A stretch of DNA of 64,000 nt from positions 62,001 through 126,000 of the forward strand of contig NZ_AXAE01000005.1 of assembly GCF_000472705.1 (NCBI RefSeq), in the 5' to 3' direction. This DNA is from Mesorhizobium erdmanii USDA 3471 (lineage in GTDB: Bacteria > Pseudomonadota > Alphaproteobacteria > Rhizobiales > Rhizobiaceae). Below, one piece after another: positions 14,508 through 22,687 of the stretch. How positions within the stretch are numbered: position 1 is the stretch's first letter; each line of letters starts with the position of its first letter. Position numbers and translations under genes: made by a program. The notes below the pieces were generated by a model that was not told the DNA's origin, searched no databases, and saw only the letters and a list, made by a program, of their open reading frames with translations.

Positions 14508-15290
14508 ATGCCGGACGACAAGTCTAGAAAGCGATCCGCTGGGGTCGAAGCGCCGCCCAGCTCGCCCGCCGCCACCGTTCGCCGGCCCGACATGGCGTGG
14601 AACCCGGGATCGAGCGTGCATGCCTCCCTGGCCGGTGAAATCGGCCTCCGAATCGTGCGTGGCGACTATCCGCCTGGCACTATCCTGCCCAATGAAGCCA
14701 AATGGTCGGAAACCTTCAACGTCAGCCGTTCGGCGGTACGTGAGGCGATCAAGATGCTGATGGCCAAGAGCCTCTTGGCATCACGTCCCAAGATCGGCAG
14801 TTGGGTCGAGCCCAAAGAACGCTGGAATCTGCTCGATCGAGACGTGCTTGCCTGGTACGCGACCTCACCCGACCGCGAGGTGTTCCTGCGCACCGTGCAG
14901 GAGTTCCGCCATATCATCGAGCCGGAAGCTTCCGCCTTTGCCGCCATGCGGCGTAGCGACGAGCAGATGGCCGAGATCAGCCAGGCCTGCCGCGAGATGG
15001 GTGCGGCGACAAACCTGCAGGAACGCACCCGCGCCGACACGCGCTTCCATCTCGCCATCCTGCGGGCTTCGGGCAACGACCTGCTGGTGCCGCTCGGCGT
15101 GCTGATCGAATCCGCGCTCGACCATCTGTTCGTTTTCGTCACGCGCGAGCACAGCGACCAGCGGCGCGCCCAGGCGCTGCATGAGGCGATCGAGAAGAAC
15201 ATCCGCCTGCAACGGCCGGCCGCCGCCAGGAGCGCGGTGCACAAATTGCTCGCCAATACCGACGAGGTCATCGAGCGGTCGAGGCGGTAG
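14508..15290 (+). CDS. GntR-family regulator, FadR/FCD subfamily (copy 1)
   Basis: A 260-residue repressor-type regulator. After a basic, Pro-rich N-terminus comes the winged helix-turn-helix (LRIVRGDYPPGTILPNEAKW near residue 46, then FNVSRSAVREAIKML). The C-terminal FCD ligand domain carries the metal-binding Asp and His residues in RADTRFHLAIL and the late LHEAIEKN. ATG at 14508 is chosen; an upstream in-frame start would overlap the GACAA half-sites. It is almost the same protein as the one at 17362 across the DNA-binding domain and most of the FCD domain. It likely controls the importer and the two dehydrogenases through TTGTC-N-GACAA sites. Confidence 0.88.
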   Translation: MPDDKSRKRSAGVEAPPSSPAATVRRPDMAWNPGSSVHASLAGEIGLRIVRGDYPPGTILPNEAKWSETFNVSRSAVREAIKMLMAKSLLASRPKIGSWVEPKERWNLLDRDVLAWYATSPDREVFLRTVQEFRHIIEPEASAFAAMRRSDEQMAEISQACREMGAATNLQERTRADTRFHLAILRASGNDLLVPLGVLIESALDHLFVFVTREHSDQRRAQALHEAIEKNIRLQRPAAARSAVHKLLANTDEVIERSRR

Positions 15291-15304
15291 CAGCCGGCTG
15301 GTTC

Positions 15305-16243
15305 TCAGATCGTCTGCTTCTTGCCGTCCTTGGTCGGCATCAGGTCCACCCCGTTCACCTTGCCGATATGCGTCGCCAGCATCGGCACGAACTGTTCGGC
15401 CGGGCCGGTGGCGTGGGCGCCGGCGAAGGAATTCTTGGTGGCGTTGCCGAGCGGGTTGGCGATGCCGGCGGCGCCCGCCATGGACTCCAGGTAGGTCAGG
15501 TCCTTGAAGGCGTTGGCGATGGTGAATTTGTGGGCGTCGCGGTCGCCTTCCAGCGTCCAGCGCATGAAGGTCTGGTAGAAGCCGCAATCCATGCGGCCGT
15601 TGCGGATGACGCTGTCGAAGCGCGGCGGCGAGATGCCGACCTTCTCGGCCAGGGCCAAGGCTTCGGAATAGATGGCGGCGTAGCCCAGCGAGATGAAATT
15701 GTTCAGCAATTTCATGCGGTGGCCGTCGCCGGTGTCGCCGATATGGACGATGCGGCCGGCCCAGGTTTCGATCACCGGCTTGACCCTGGCAAAGAGAGCG
15801 TCGGGAGCGCCGACCATGGCGTCGAGCGTGCCTTCCCAAGCTTCCTTCGGCGTACGGCTCAGCGGCGCGTCGACATAGTCGATACCCAGCGCCTTGAGTT
15901 CGGCCGCCAGCGCCACGGTCGAAACCGGGTCGGAGGTCGAGCAGTCGACGACGACCGAACCCTTCTTCAAGTCTTCCTTGAGGCCGCCTGGGCCGCGGAT
16001 GATGGCTTCCACTTCGCGCGACCCGGTGACGCAGATGAAGATTATATCGGATGCCGCCGCGACGTCGCGCGAGGTGGCGGCTTCCTTGGCGCCGCGGCCC
16101 AGCAAATCTTCCGCCGGCTTGCGGTTCTTGCGGCCGAGGAATGTCAGGGGATAGCCCTTGTCGACGATGTTCTTGGCGATCCCGTGCCCCATCAGGCCAA
16201 GGCCGATGAAGCCGATCTTTTCGCGCGCGGTGGTGGTGTTCAT
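15305..16243 (-). CDS. NAD(P)-dependent oxidoreductase, 3-hydroxyisobutyrate dehydrogenase family
   Basis: A 312-residue beta-hydroxyacid dehydrogenase. The Rossmann dinucleotide motif GLGLMG is at residues 14-19, the substrate-binding block VDAPLSRTPKEAWEGTL near 130, and the catalytic Lys is in GDGHRMKLLNNF near 183. Relatives act on 3-hydroxyisobutyrate, tartronate semialdehyde or sugar-derived beta-hydroxyacids; here the family signature DAPVSGG is altered to DAPLSRT, so the substrate may differ. It is divergent from the epimerase gene, with a FadR-type palindrome between them, and convergent with GntR copy 1 (14 bases apart). Confidence 0.85.
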   Translation of the reverse strand: MNTTTAREKIGFIGLGLMGHGIAKNIVDKGYPLTFLGRKNRKPAEDLLGRGAKEAATSRDVAAASDIIFICVTGSREVEAIIRGPGGLKEDLKKGSVVVDCSTSDPVSTVALAAELKALGIDYVDAPLSRTPKEAWEGTLDAMVGAPDALFARVKPVIETWAGRIVHIGDTGDGHRMKLLNNFISLGYAAIYSEALALAEKVGISPPRFDSVIRNGRMDCGFYQTFMRWTLEGDRDAHKFTIANAFKDLTYLESMAGAAGIANPLGNATKNSFAGAHATGPAEQFVPMLATHIGKVNGVDLMPTKDGKKQTI

Positions 16244-16313
16244 GTCGTCGGTCCTGTCCCGGATTATCGATAATTGCGATGCCGTTTTAGCCATATACGG
16301 TTGCGGAAAGCAA

Positions 16314-16328
16314 TATTGTCTGACAATA
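16314..16328. promoter_or_regulatory. Perfect FadR-type palindrome TATTGTC-T-GACAATA
   Basis: A 7+1+7 perfect inverted repeat that fits TNGTNNNACNA. It sits in the 119-base divergent region between the dehydrogenase (minus) and epimerase (plus) genes, 35 bases before the epimerase reading frame begins. The same motif occurs twice at 13032-13087. Confidence 0.6.
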
Positions 16329-16362
16329 GACGGTTATTCCAGAGCCTGTAGTGGAGACCAGA

Positions 16363-17259
16363 ATGACGAAGCGGATCATGTTCACCGGCGGCAGCGGCAA
16401 GGCTGGGCGCCATGTCGTGCAATATCTTGTCGAGCAGGGCTGCCAGGTGCTGAACATCGACACCAAGCCGCTCGACAATCCCAAGGTGCGCACGCTGATC
16501 ACCGACATCACGGATAGCGGACAGGTTTTCAACGCACTGTCGAGCTATATGGGTCTGCACGAATTCGACCCGTCGCTTCGCCCGCAGCCGGTCGACGCGG
16601 TGGTGCATTTCGCCGCCATCCCGCGCATCATGATCACGCCGGACAATGAGGTGTTCCGCATCAATGCGATGGGCACCTACAACGTCATCGAGGCAGCCGT
16701 GAAGCTCGGCATCCGCAAGGTCATCATCGCCTCCTCGGAGACGACCTACGGCCTGGTCTTCGCCAACGAGCCGCGCGATCCCAAATATTTCCCCCTCGAC
16801 GAGGCGTATGACGTCGATCCGATGGACAGCTATGCGCTGTCCAAGATCGTCAACGAGCAGACCGCGCGCGCCTTCTCGCAGCGCAACGGCACCGATATCT
16901 ATGCCTTGCGCATCGGCAATGTCATCGAGCCGCACGAGTATTCGCTGTTCCCGAAATGGTTCGCCGATCCCGGTTTCCGCAAGCGCATCGCCTGGAGCTA
17001 TGTCGACGCGCGCGATCTCGGCCAGATCACGCTGCGTGCCGTCGAAAAGGACGGGCTCGGCTACCAGGTCTTCAACGCTGCCAATGACGACACCTCGTCC
17101 GACCTGCCGACGGCGGAACTCTTGAAGCGGTTCTATCCCAACGTGCCGGTCAAGGCCGAACTCGGCGAATACGAGACGCTGCTGTCGAACCGCAAGGCGC
17201 GCGACATGCTCGGCTTCCGCCCGGAGCACAGCTGGCGCCAATACGCGAAAACCGCCTGA
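16363..17259 (+). CDS. NAD-dependent epimerase/dehydratase (extended SDR)
   Basis: A 298-residue extended short-chain dehydrogenase. The cofactor loop GGSGKAG is at residues 9-15, the catalytic pair is Y157 and K161 (YALSK), and SSETTYGL near residue 127 supplies the Ser/Thr. Such enzymes epimerise, dehydrate or oxidise sugars; uronate dehydrogenase is one similar activity, but no specific call is made. ATG at 16363 is chosen with GTGGAG 7 bases upstream; GTG at 16351 is possible. It is divergent from the hydroxyacid dehydrogenase and is followed by GntR copy 2. Together with the importer it suggests sugar or sugar-acid catabolism. Confidence 0.85.
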   Translation: MTKRIMFTGGSGKAGRHVVQYLVEQGCQVLNIDTKPLDNPKVRTLITDITDSGQVFNALSSYMGLHEFDPSLRPQPVDAVVHFAAIPRIMITPDNEVFRINAMGTYNVIEAAVKLGIRKVIIASSETTYGLVFANEPRDPKYFPLDEAYDVDPMDSYALSKIVNEQTARAFSQRNGTDIYALRIGNVIEPHEYSLFPKWFADPGFRKRIAWSYVDARDLGQITLRAVEKDGLGYQVFNAANDDTSSDLPTAELLKRFYPNVPVKAELGEYETLLSNRKARDMLGFRPEHSWRQYAKTA

Positions 17260-17361
17260 GGGAGCGGATAGACGGGGTTGGCTTGTGTATAGCGGTGCGC
17301 TTTGCGGGCCAACCCTTGCGTGGCGCTTGACAGCTTGCGCAAACCGGCCTTTTTGAAGGGA

Positions 17362-18138
17362 ATGCGGGACGCAAAGCCGAACAAGGAAAAATCGCCGAAA
17401 AAGGCTGATGCCGCCGAGCGCCCCTCAGGAGTTCGCCGGCCCGACGCGGCGCGCATTCCCGGCGCAAGCGTGCACACGTCGCTGGCGAGCGAAATTGGTT
17501 TGCGCATCGTGCGCGGCGACTATCCGCCCGGCACCATCCTGCCCAATGAGGCGAAATGGTCGGAGACCTTCAGCGTCAGCCGCTCGGCGGTGCGCGAAGC
17601 GATCAAGATGCTGATGGCCAAGAGTCTGCTTGCCTCACGCCCCAAGATCGGCAGCTGGGTCGAGCCGAAAGAGCGCTGGAACCTGCTCGACCGCGACGTG
17701 CTTGCCTGGTACGCGACTTCGCCCGACCGCGAGGTGTTCCTGAGGACGGTGCAGGAGTTCCGCCACATCATCGAGCCGGAGGCGACCGCCTTCGCCGCCA
17801 TGCGGCGGACCGACGAGCAGATGGCCGAGATCAGCCAGGCCTGCCGCGAGATGGGGGAGGCGGCCAGCCTGCAGGAGCGCACGCGCGCCGACACGCGCTT
17901 TCACCTCGCCATCCTGCGGGCCTCGGGCAACGATCTTCTGGTGCCGCTCGGCGTGCTGATCGAATCCGCCTTCGACCATCTCTTCACCTTTACGACGCGG
18001 GCCGTTGACGATCTCAATCATGCGCAGAAGCTGCATGAGGCGATCGAAAAGAACATCCGCCTGCAGCGGCCCGACGCGGCGCGCGCCGCGGTGCGCAAAC
18101 TGCTGGCCAATACGGATGGCGTGATCAGGTCACGCTAG
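17362..18138 (+). CDS. GntR-family regulator, FadR/FCD subfamily (copy 2)
   Basis: A 258-residue paralogue of the regulator at 14508. From SEIGLRIVRGDYPPGTILPN to the final LANTD the two are nearly identical, including the whole recognition helix (SVSRSAVREAIKML against NVSRSAVREAIKML). Differences concentrate in the N-terminal tail and in one FCD stretch (TTRAVDDLNHAQK against VTREHSDQRRAQA), so both should bind the same DNA but may sense different ligands or levels. ATG at 17362 (MRDAKPNKEK) is chosen. It follows the epimerase in the same direction. The TAG stop is the first base group of a palindromic repeat. Confidence 0.88.
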   Translation: MRDAKPNKEKSPKKADAAERPSGVRRPDAARIPGASVHTSLASEIGLRIVRGDYPPGTILPNEAKWSETFSVSRSAVREAIKMLMAKSLLASRPKIGSWVEPKERWNLLDRDVLAWYATSPDREVFLRTVQEFRHIIEPEATAFAAMRRTDEQMAEISQACREMGEAASLQERTRADTRFHLAILRASGNDLLVPLGVLIESAFDHLFTFTTRAVDDLNHAQKLHEAIEKNIRLQRPDAARAAVRKLLANTDGVIRSR

Positions 18139-18287
18139 GGTGTGCTGATATTCAGGTGATGCCGGCCTGCGAACGGCGGTTTTCCGCGCTTCCGGTGCTC
18201 ATGTACCCAAACGTACGCTGCGCGCCGGTTCTCGAAAACCACCATTCTCGGCTCGGCCTGACCTGAATCTCGACACACCCTGGGCTA
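18136..18287. repeat. Palindromic intergenic repeat between convergent stop codons
   Basis: Left arm TAGGGTGTGCTGATATTCAG and right arm, read on the minus strand, CCCAGGGTGTGTCGAGATTC share AGGGTGTG and ATTCAGGT in inverted orientation over about 35 bases. The centre contains GTACCCAAACGTACGCTGCG. The element exactly fills the gap between the TAG of GntR copy 2 and the TAG of the DUF3175 gene. Confidence 0.55.
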
Positions 18288-18575
18288 ATCTTCCTTCTCG
18301 CGTCCGAAGGCCACGCGCAGTTCGTCCTTGGCGTGCTCGAGCACTCGTTTGCGCGCGGCGGGCAGGTTCTTGCCGGCGCGGTTGATATAGAAATTCAGCA
18401 TCGACATGGCGGACTGGAAGGGTTCGGCCTTGCGGCGGTGGCTGTGTTCGGCCGACCGTTTGAGCGAGGCGGCGATCTTCTTGGCGTCGTCGGATTCGAA
18501 GATGCGATCTTCCAGATCCATCGCGTCGCTGTGCTCGGTCACCTCGGCCGACCATTTCTGCCTGGCAGCGGTCAT
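18285..18575 (-). CDS. DUF3175-family protein
   Basis: A 96-residue basic protein. It shows the DUF3175 pattern: KWSAEVTEHSDAMDLEDRIF, DAKKIAASLKRSAEHSHRRK, and SAMSMLNFYINRAGKNLPAA. The function of the family is unknown. ATG at 18575 is preceded by AAAGGAG with good spacing. It stands alone between a repeat element and the MFS gene on the other strand. Confidence 0.8.
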   Translation of the reverse strand: MTAARQKWSAEVTEHSDAMDLEDRIFESDDAKKIAASLKRSAEHSHRRKAEPFQSAMSMLNFYINRAGKNLPAARKRVLEHAKDELRVAFGREKED

Positions 18576-18753
18576 GAGGGGTCTCCTTTGCGGGTTTGCT
18601 GATCGGAGAACTCCAGACATTGGCGTCGGTTCCCGCCTTCCTGCCCGCTCTGGAGCCACGGATTTGCCAGTCGTGGCGCTGCTGTGCGCCGAGAATGCGC
18701 CGATAGTGGTGCAAACGGCAGCCGGTTTTCGAGACCGCCGACAGGAAACGCCT

Positions 18754-19983
18754 TTGACCCGAACCGACTTGAGCCGGCCAAGCCCCGGCATCGACAGCCC
18801 CTATGCCTGGACGCGGCTGGCCATCTCGATGGTGCTGGCGACGATCGGTGCGGTCGGCATGTGGGCCGTTGTCGTGGTGCTGCCCTCCGTGCAGGCCGAG
18901 TTCGGGGTCGACCGCGCCGCGGCGTCGATGCCCTACACCGCGACCATGGTGGGCTTCGCCGCCGGCAATGTGCTGGTCGGCCGCGCCATCGATCGCATGG
19001 GCTATTGGATCCCGGCGCTGATTTCTTCAGTGGCGCTCTCGGCGGGCCTGCTGCTTGCCGCGCTTTCGACCTCGATCCTGCAATTCACCCTTGCCCAAGG
19101 CGTGCTGATCGGTGTCGGTACGTCGGTGATCTTCGGGCCGCTGATCGCCGATATCTCGCACTGGTTCAACCGCCGGCGCGGCGTTGCCGTCACCGCGGCG
19201 GCAGCCGGCAACTATCTCGCCGGCGCCCTCTGGCCAACCATCATGCCGACGCTGATCAAGGCCGAAGGCTGGCGCTTCACCTATGCGGCGATCGGCATCT
19301 TCTGCCTGGTCACCATGGTGCCGCTGGTGCTGTTGCTGCGGCGCGGCGCTCCGGAAGCCGCGGCCGCCGGCTCGCCGGGAAGCCGTACGGTGCAGCCGAT
19401 GCCCATGTCGCCGGCGGCGCTGCAGGTGCTGCTCGTCGTCGCCGGCCTCGGCTGCTGCGTGGCGATGTCGATGCCGCAGGTGCACATCGTCGCTTATTGC
19501 ATGGATCTCGGCTACGGCATGGCGCATGGCGCCGACATGCTGTCGATCATGATGGCGGCGGGGGTCGTCAGCCGGCTTGCCTCCGGCTTTATCGCCGATC
19601 GCGTCGGCGGCGCGAAAACCCTGATCATCGGTTCGGTGCTGCAATGCCTGTCGCTGCTGTTCTACATTCCGTTCGACGGGCTTGCCTCGCTCTATGTCGT
19701 GTCACTGGTGTTCGGCCTGTCGCAGGGCGGCATCGTGCCTTGCTATGCGATCATCGTGCGCGAATATTTGCCCGCCAAGGAGGCCGGCCAGCGCATCGGC
19801 CTCGTCATGATGGCGACGATTTTCGGCATGGCGATCGGCGGCTGGATGTCCGGCTGGATCTACGACCTGACCGGTTCCTACGCCGCGGCGTTCCTCAACG
19901 GCATCGCCTGGAATTTGCTCAATATATTGGCGGTCGGGCTGTTCATGTGGAAGGCCAGGCAAAGGGCCGTCATGGCAGCCTAA
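18754..19983 (+). CDS. Major facilitator superfamily transporter
   Basis: A 409-residue membrane carrier with twelve hydrophobic segments. The loop 2-3 signature appears as GNVLVGRAIDRMGYW near residue 70, and the second-half equivalent as ASGFIADRVGGAKTL near 280. The opening SPYAWTRLAISMVLATIGAV is typical of oxalate/formate or monocarboxylate-type carriers, but the substrate is open. The start is uncertain: no ATG fits the expected length, and TTG at 18754 with AGGAAA 6 bases upstream is preferred; the upstream frame has no coding character. Divergent from DUF3175. Confidence 0.8.
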   Translation: MTRTDLSRPSPGIDSPYAWTRLAISMVLATIGAVGMWAVVVVLPSVQAEFGVDRAAASMPYTATMVGFAAGNVLVGRAIDRMGYWIPALISSVALSAGLLLAALSTSILQFTLAQGVLIGVGTSVIFGPLIADISHWFNRRRGVAVTAAAAGNYLAGALWPTIMPTLIKAEGWRFTYAAIGIFCLVTMVPLVLLLRRGAPEAAAAGSPGSRTVQPMPMSPAALQVLLVVAGLGCCVAMSMPQVHIVAYCMDLGYGMAHGADMLSIMMAAGVVSRLASGFIADRVGGAKTLIIGSVLQCLSLLFYIPFDGLASLYVVSLVFGLSQGGIVPCYAIIVREYLPAKEAGQRIGLVMMATIFGMAIGGWMSGWIYDLTGSYAAAFLNGIAWNLLNILAVGLFMWKARQRAVMAA

Positions 19984-20146
19984 GGCAGGCAGCGGGGAGA
20001 GCCCGCCGAGTGCCTCGGCTTGACAATGGGCAGGCACTGGGCGACCCCAGGGGCCAAGGGGTGCGGCAACAGGCCGGTCAGATGGCTACAGCTCGGATGA
20101 TCATATTAAGGACGTGGTTTGGTGGCCACGCGCAGGAGGCGTGGCC

Positions 20147-21175
20147 TTGATCAAGCCGCGCTCACGCCGGGGCGGCGGCCGCCCGACCATAGCGGATGTC
20201 GCGCGCAAGGCCGGCGTCGGCGCCATCACCGTGTCGCGTGCGCTGCGAGAACCGGAGCGCGTCAGCCAGGATCTGCGCCGCCAGATCCAGCTTGCTGTCG
20301 ACGAACTCGGCTATGTGCCGGACCCCAATGCGCGGGCGCTGGCCTCGGCGCGTGCCGAGGTGTTCGGCGTGCTGGTGCCGTCGCTCACCAACAACGTCTT
20401 CGCCGAGGTGGTGCGCGGCATCTATGACAGCCTGTCGGACAGTCCGTTCCGCATCCAGCTCGGCAACACGCACTATTCCGGACTGGAGGAAGAGCGGCTC
20501 TTGCAGGTGTTCGGCTCGCAGCGGCCGGCGGCACTCGTCGTGGCCGGCATCGACCAGACGCCGACCTCGCGCAAACTGCTCGAAAATGCCGGCTGCCCGG
20601 TGGTGCAGGTGATGGAGACCGGCCCCGATCCCGTCGACATGATGGTTGGCTTCTCGCATCTTGACGGCGGCCGGACGGCGACCGAGCACCTGATCGAGAT
20701 GGGGTATCGCCGCATCGGCTTCATCGGCGCGCGCATGGACCCGCGCTCGCAGCGGCGCCTGGCCGGTTACCACGCGGCAATGGAGAAGGCCGGCCTGTTC
20801 GACCCGCGCCTGGTCACCACCACGCCGCTGCTGTCCAGCGTTTCGCTTGGCCGTGAACTGTTTCGCGATGCTCTGGCCAAGATGCCGACGCTCGATGGCG
20901 TGTTCTGCAACAATGACGATATCGCGCTCGGCGTGCTGTTCGAATGCCATCGTGCCGCGATCGACGTGCCGAAGACCATCGGCATCGTCGGCTTCAACGA
21001 TCTCGACATGATGCAGGTGGCGTTTCCCTCGATCACCAGCATCCGCACCCATCGCTACGAAATCGGCAGGCGCGCGGTCGCCATGGCGCTGGCGGCGATC
21101 GCCGGCAACAGGCCGCAAGAGCGGATCGTCGACCTCGGCTTCGAGCTGAGGCGCCGCGAGAGCACAGCCCGCTGA
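20147..21175 (+). CDS. LacI-family transcriptional regulator
   Basis: A 342-residue repressor. The N-terminal helix-turn-helix is PTIADVARKAGVGAITVSRALREPERV, followed by the hinge YVPDPNARALAS and a periplasmic-binding-like ligand domain. It is most like the gluconate-type GntR group of LacI proteins, which fits the gluconokinase-like gene at the end of the locus. The start is set by AGGAGG at 20134-20139, which is 7 bases before TTG 20147; GTG at 20141 would be only one base away and GTG 20114 lacks a site. It should bind the palindrome at 21219-21234 and control the sugar importer. Confidence 0.88.
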   Translation: MIKPRSRRGGGRPTIADVARKAGVGAITVSRALREPERVSQDLRRQIQLAVDELGYVPDPNARALASARAEVFGVLVPSLTNNVFAEVVRGIYDSLSDSPFRIQLGNTHYSGLEEERLLQVFGSQRPAALVVAGIDQTPTSRKLLENAGCPVVQVMETGPDPVDMMVGFSHLDGGRTATEHLIEMGYRRIGFIGARMDPRSQRRLAGYHAAMEKAGLFDPRLVTTTPLLSSVSLGRELFRDALAKMPTLDGVFCNNDDIALGVLFECHRAAIDVPKTIGIVGFNDLDMMQVAFPSITSIRTHRYEIGRRAVAMALAAIAGNRPQERIVDLGFELRRRESTAR

Positions 21176-21218
21176 ACTGGCTTTTCATCGACTTGTAAAT
21201 GCCGCTTTACTCAACGTA

Positions 21219-21234
21219 ATGGTAGCGCTACCAT
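21219..21234. promoter_or_regulatory. LacI-type operator ATGGTAGCGCTACCAT
   Basis: A perfect 16-bp palindrome centred on GCGC, of the kind bound by LacI-family repressors. It lies 44 bases after the LacI gene and about 250 bases before the binding-protein start. Confidence 0.7.
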
Positions 21235-21270
21235 ATGCATCGAAAGGACGCTCGGAACACGCCGGGAAAT

Positions 21271-21317
21271 TTGTTTATTATACATAAGTGACAGCTGATA
21301 CTTGTTTATTATGGATA
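21271..21317 (+). promoter_or_regulatory. AT-rich direct repeats in the importer promoter
   Basis: TTGTTTATTATACATAA at 21271 and TTGTTTATTATGGATAA at 21302 are two copies with a 31-base period; the second contains the palindrome TATTAT-GG-ATAATA. The stretch is far richer in AT than its surroundings. It may hold the promoter and a second regulator site, about 165-210 bases before the binding-protein ATG. Confidence 0.45.
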
Positions 21318-21480
21318 ATATGATAGTTTTTTGTTGCTCCGAGCAGGAAACGGGGGAGGGATCGGGTCGGCATTCGGCCGCCTGAATGGCGCTGAAAGCA
21401 AGGCGGGAGGTGCTTGGCCGGACGTGCCAAATTTCAAGACGTAAAAACGACAATCAGAACTACAAATGGGAGGATTATCG

Positions 21481-22608
21481 ATGATCAAGTCACTGGTTGG
21501 TGGCATCGTTGCCGCCACTGCATTTGTCATGCTCAGCTCAGCCGCCATGGCTGCGGGTCCCGAAATCGTCAAGGGGCCGGCCGCCGAGCCGGACTGTTTC
21601 GCGCCCTGGGCGGCGGATACGCAATTCTTCAAGTTCCCCAAGAAGGCCGGCCCATACCGCATTGCGCTTGCCAATGGCTACATCGCCAACACCTGGCGCA
21701 TCCAGATGGTGCAGACGGCGAAGGCTTATGCGGCACAGAAGGATGTCGCCGCGAAGCTGAAGGAATTCAAGGTCGTCTCGACCGGCGAGGATGTGCCGGC
21801 GCAGATTTCGGCGATCAACAACTTCATCGATTCCGGTTATGACGCGATCGTCGTCAACGCGCAGAACCCGACCGCATTCGGGCCGGTGATCAAGCGCGCC
21901 AAGGAAGCAGGCGTCGTGCTGGTTGCCTTCGACAATATTCTCGACACGAAGGACGCCATCAACGTCAACGTCGACCAGAAAGGCCTCGGCGCGCTGTGGG
22001 GCAAATGGTTGGTCTCGCATGTGCCGAACGGCGGCAAGGTCCTCGAAGTGCGCGGCGTTGCCGGTACTTCGGTCGACACCGACCGCCACAATGGCATCCA
22101 TGAAGTTCTCGATGCGTCCGGCAAGAAATGGGCCGTCACCGAGGTCGTCGGCAAGTGGGATGACGGCGTTGCGCAAAAGGCTTCGGCCGACGCAATCGCC
22201 ACCAACGGCCCCTTCGACGGCGTCACCGGACAAGGCGGCGACACCGGCATCGTGCAGGCGATGATCGATGCCAAGCATCCTTTCGTGCCGTTTGGTGGCG
22301 AGACCGAGAACGGTTTCCGCAAATTCTGCGCAGCCCATGCCGCCGACGGTTTGAAATGTTCCTCGGCCGGTACCGGTCCGGCGCAGGTGGCTGTCGCCAT
22401 CAAGACCGCGATCGCCGCGCTTGAAGGCAATGTCGTCCCGCAGTCGGTCAAGCTGCCGCTTGCCATCGTCGAGGATCCGAACTTCAAGGCCGGTCAGGAT
22501 TTCTTCCCCGACCAGTCCGACAATTTCTTCGTCGGCAATTCCTTCCCGACCTGCGGCATCAACTTCACCGCGCAGGAAATCATGGGCCAGACCAAGGCGG
22601 ACCAATAG
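21481..22608 (+). CDS. ABC transporter substrate-binding protein, sugar type
   Basis: A 375-residue periplasmic binding protein of the ribose/galactose class. The signal peptide is residues 1-24 (ending AMA before AGPEIV). The mature part has YRIALANGYIANTWRIQMVQ near residue 60, GYDAIVVNAQNPTAFGPVI near 120, and LVAFDNILDT near 147. GGGAGGA lies about 8 bases before the ATG. Cysteines at the two ends of the mature protein could form disulfides. It is the first gene of the LacI-controlled importer; the final kinase gene hints at gluconate or a related sugar acid, which is inference. Confidence 0.88.
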   Translation: MIKSLVGGIVAATAFVMLSSAAMAAGPEIVKGPAAEPDCFAPWAADTQFFKFPKKAGPYRIALANGYIANTWRIQMVQTAKAYAAQKDVAAKLKEFKVVSTGEDVPAQISAINNFIDSGYDAIVVNAQNPTAFGPVIKRAKEAGVVLVAFDNILDTKDAINVNVDQKGLGALWGKWLVSHVPNGGKVLEVRGVAGTSVDTDRHNGIHEVLDASGKKWAVTEVVGKWDDGVAQKASADAIATNGPFDGVTGQGGDTGIVQAMIDAKHPFVPFGGETENGFRKFCAAHAADGLKCSSAGTGPAQVAVAIKTAIAALEGNVVPQSVKLPLAIVEDPNFKAGQDFFPDQSDNFFVGNSFPTCGINFTAQEIMGQTKADQ

Positions 22609-22618
22609 TTGCACACTC

Positions 22619-22643
22619 GGCGCCGCGGCACCGCCGCGGCGCC
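22619..22643 (+). terminator. Intra-operon GC hairpin after the binding-protein gene
   Basis: GGCGCCGCGG and CCGCGGCGCC form a perfect 10-bp stem with loop CACCG, between the binding-protein stop and the ATPase start, without a U-run. Such hairpins usually protect the upstream mRNA or partly terminate, giving more binding protein than membrane components. Confidence 0.5.
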
Positions 22644-22687
22644 GGCCAACCGATATTCTCAGTCGTCAAAGTGCCTGGGGAGGGCCG

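Noticed and set aside
13116..14621. 501-residue minus-strand open frame
   Set aside because: Antisense to the binding-protein gene with signal peptide and family motifs; low-complexity Arg/Asp/His/Gly-rich composition typical of a shadow.
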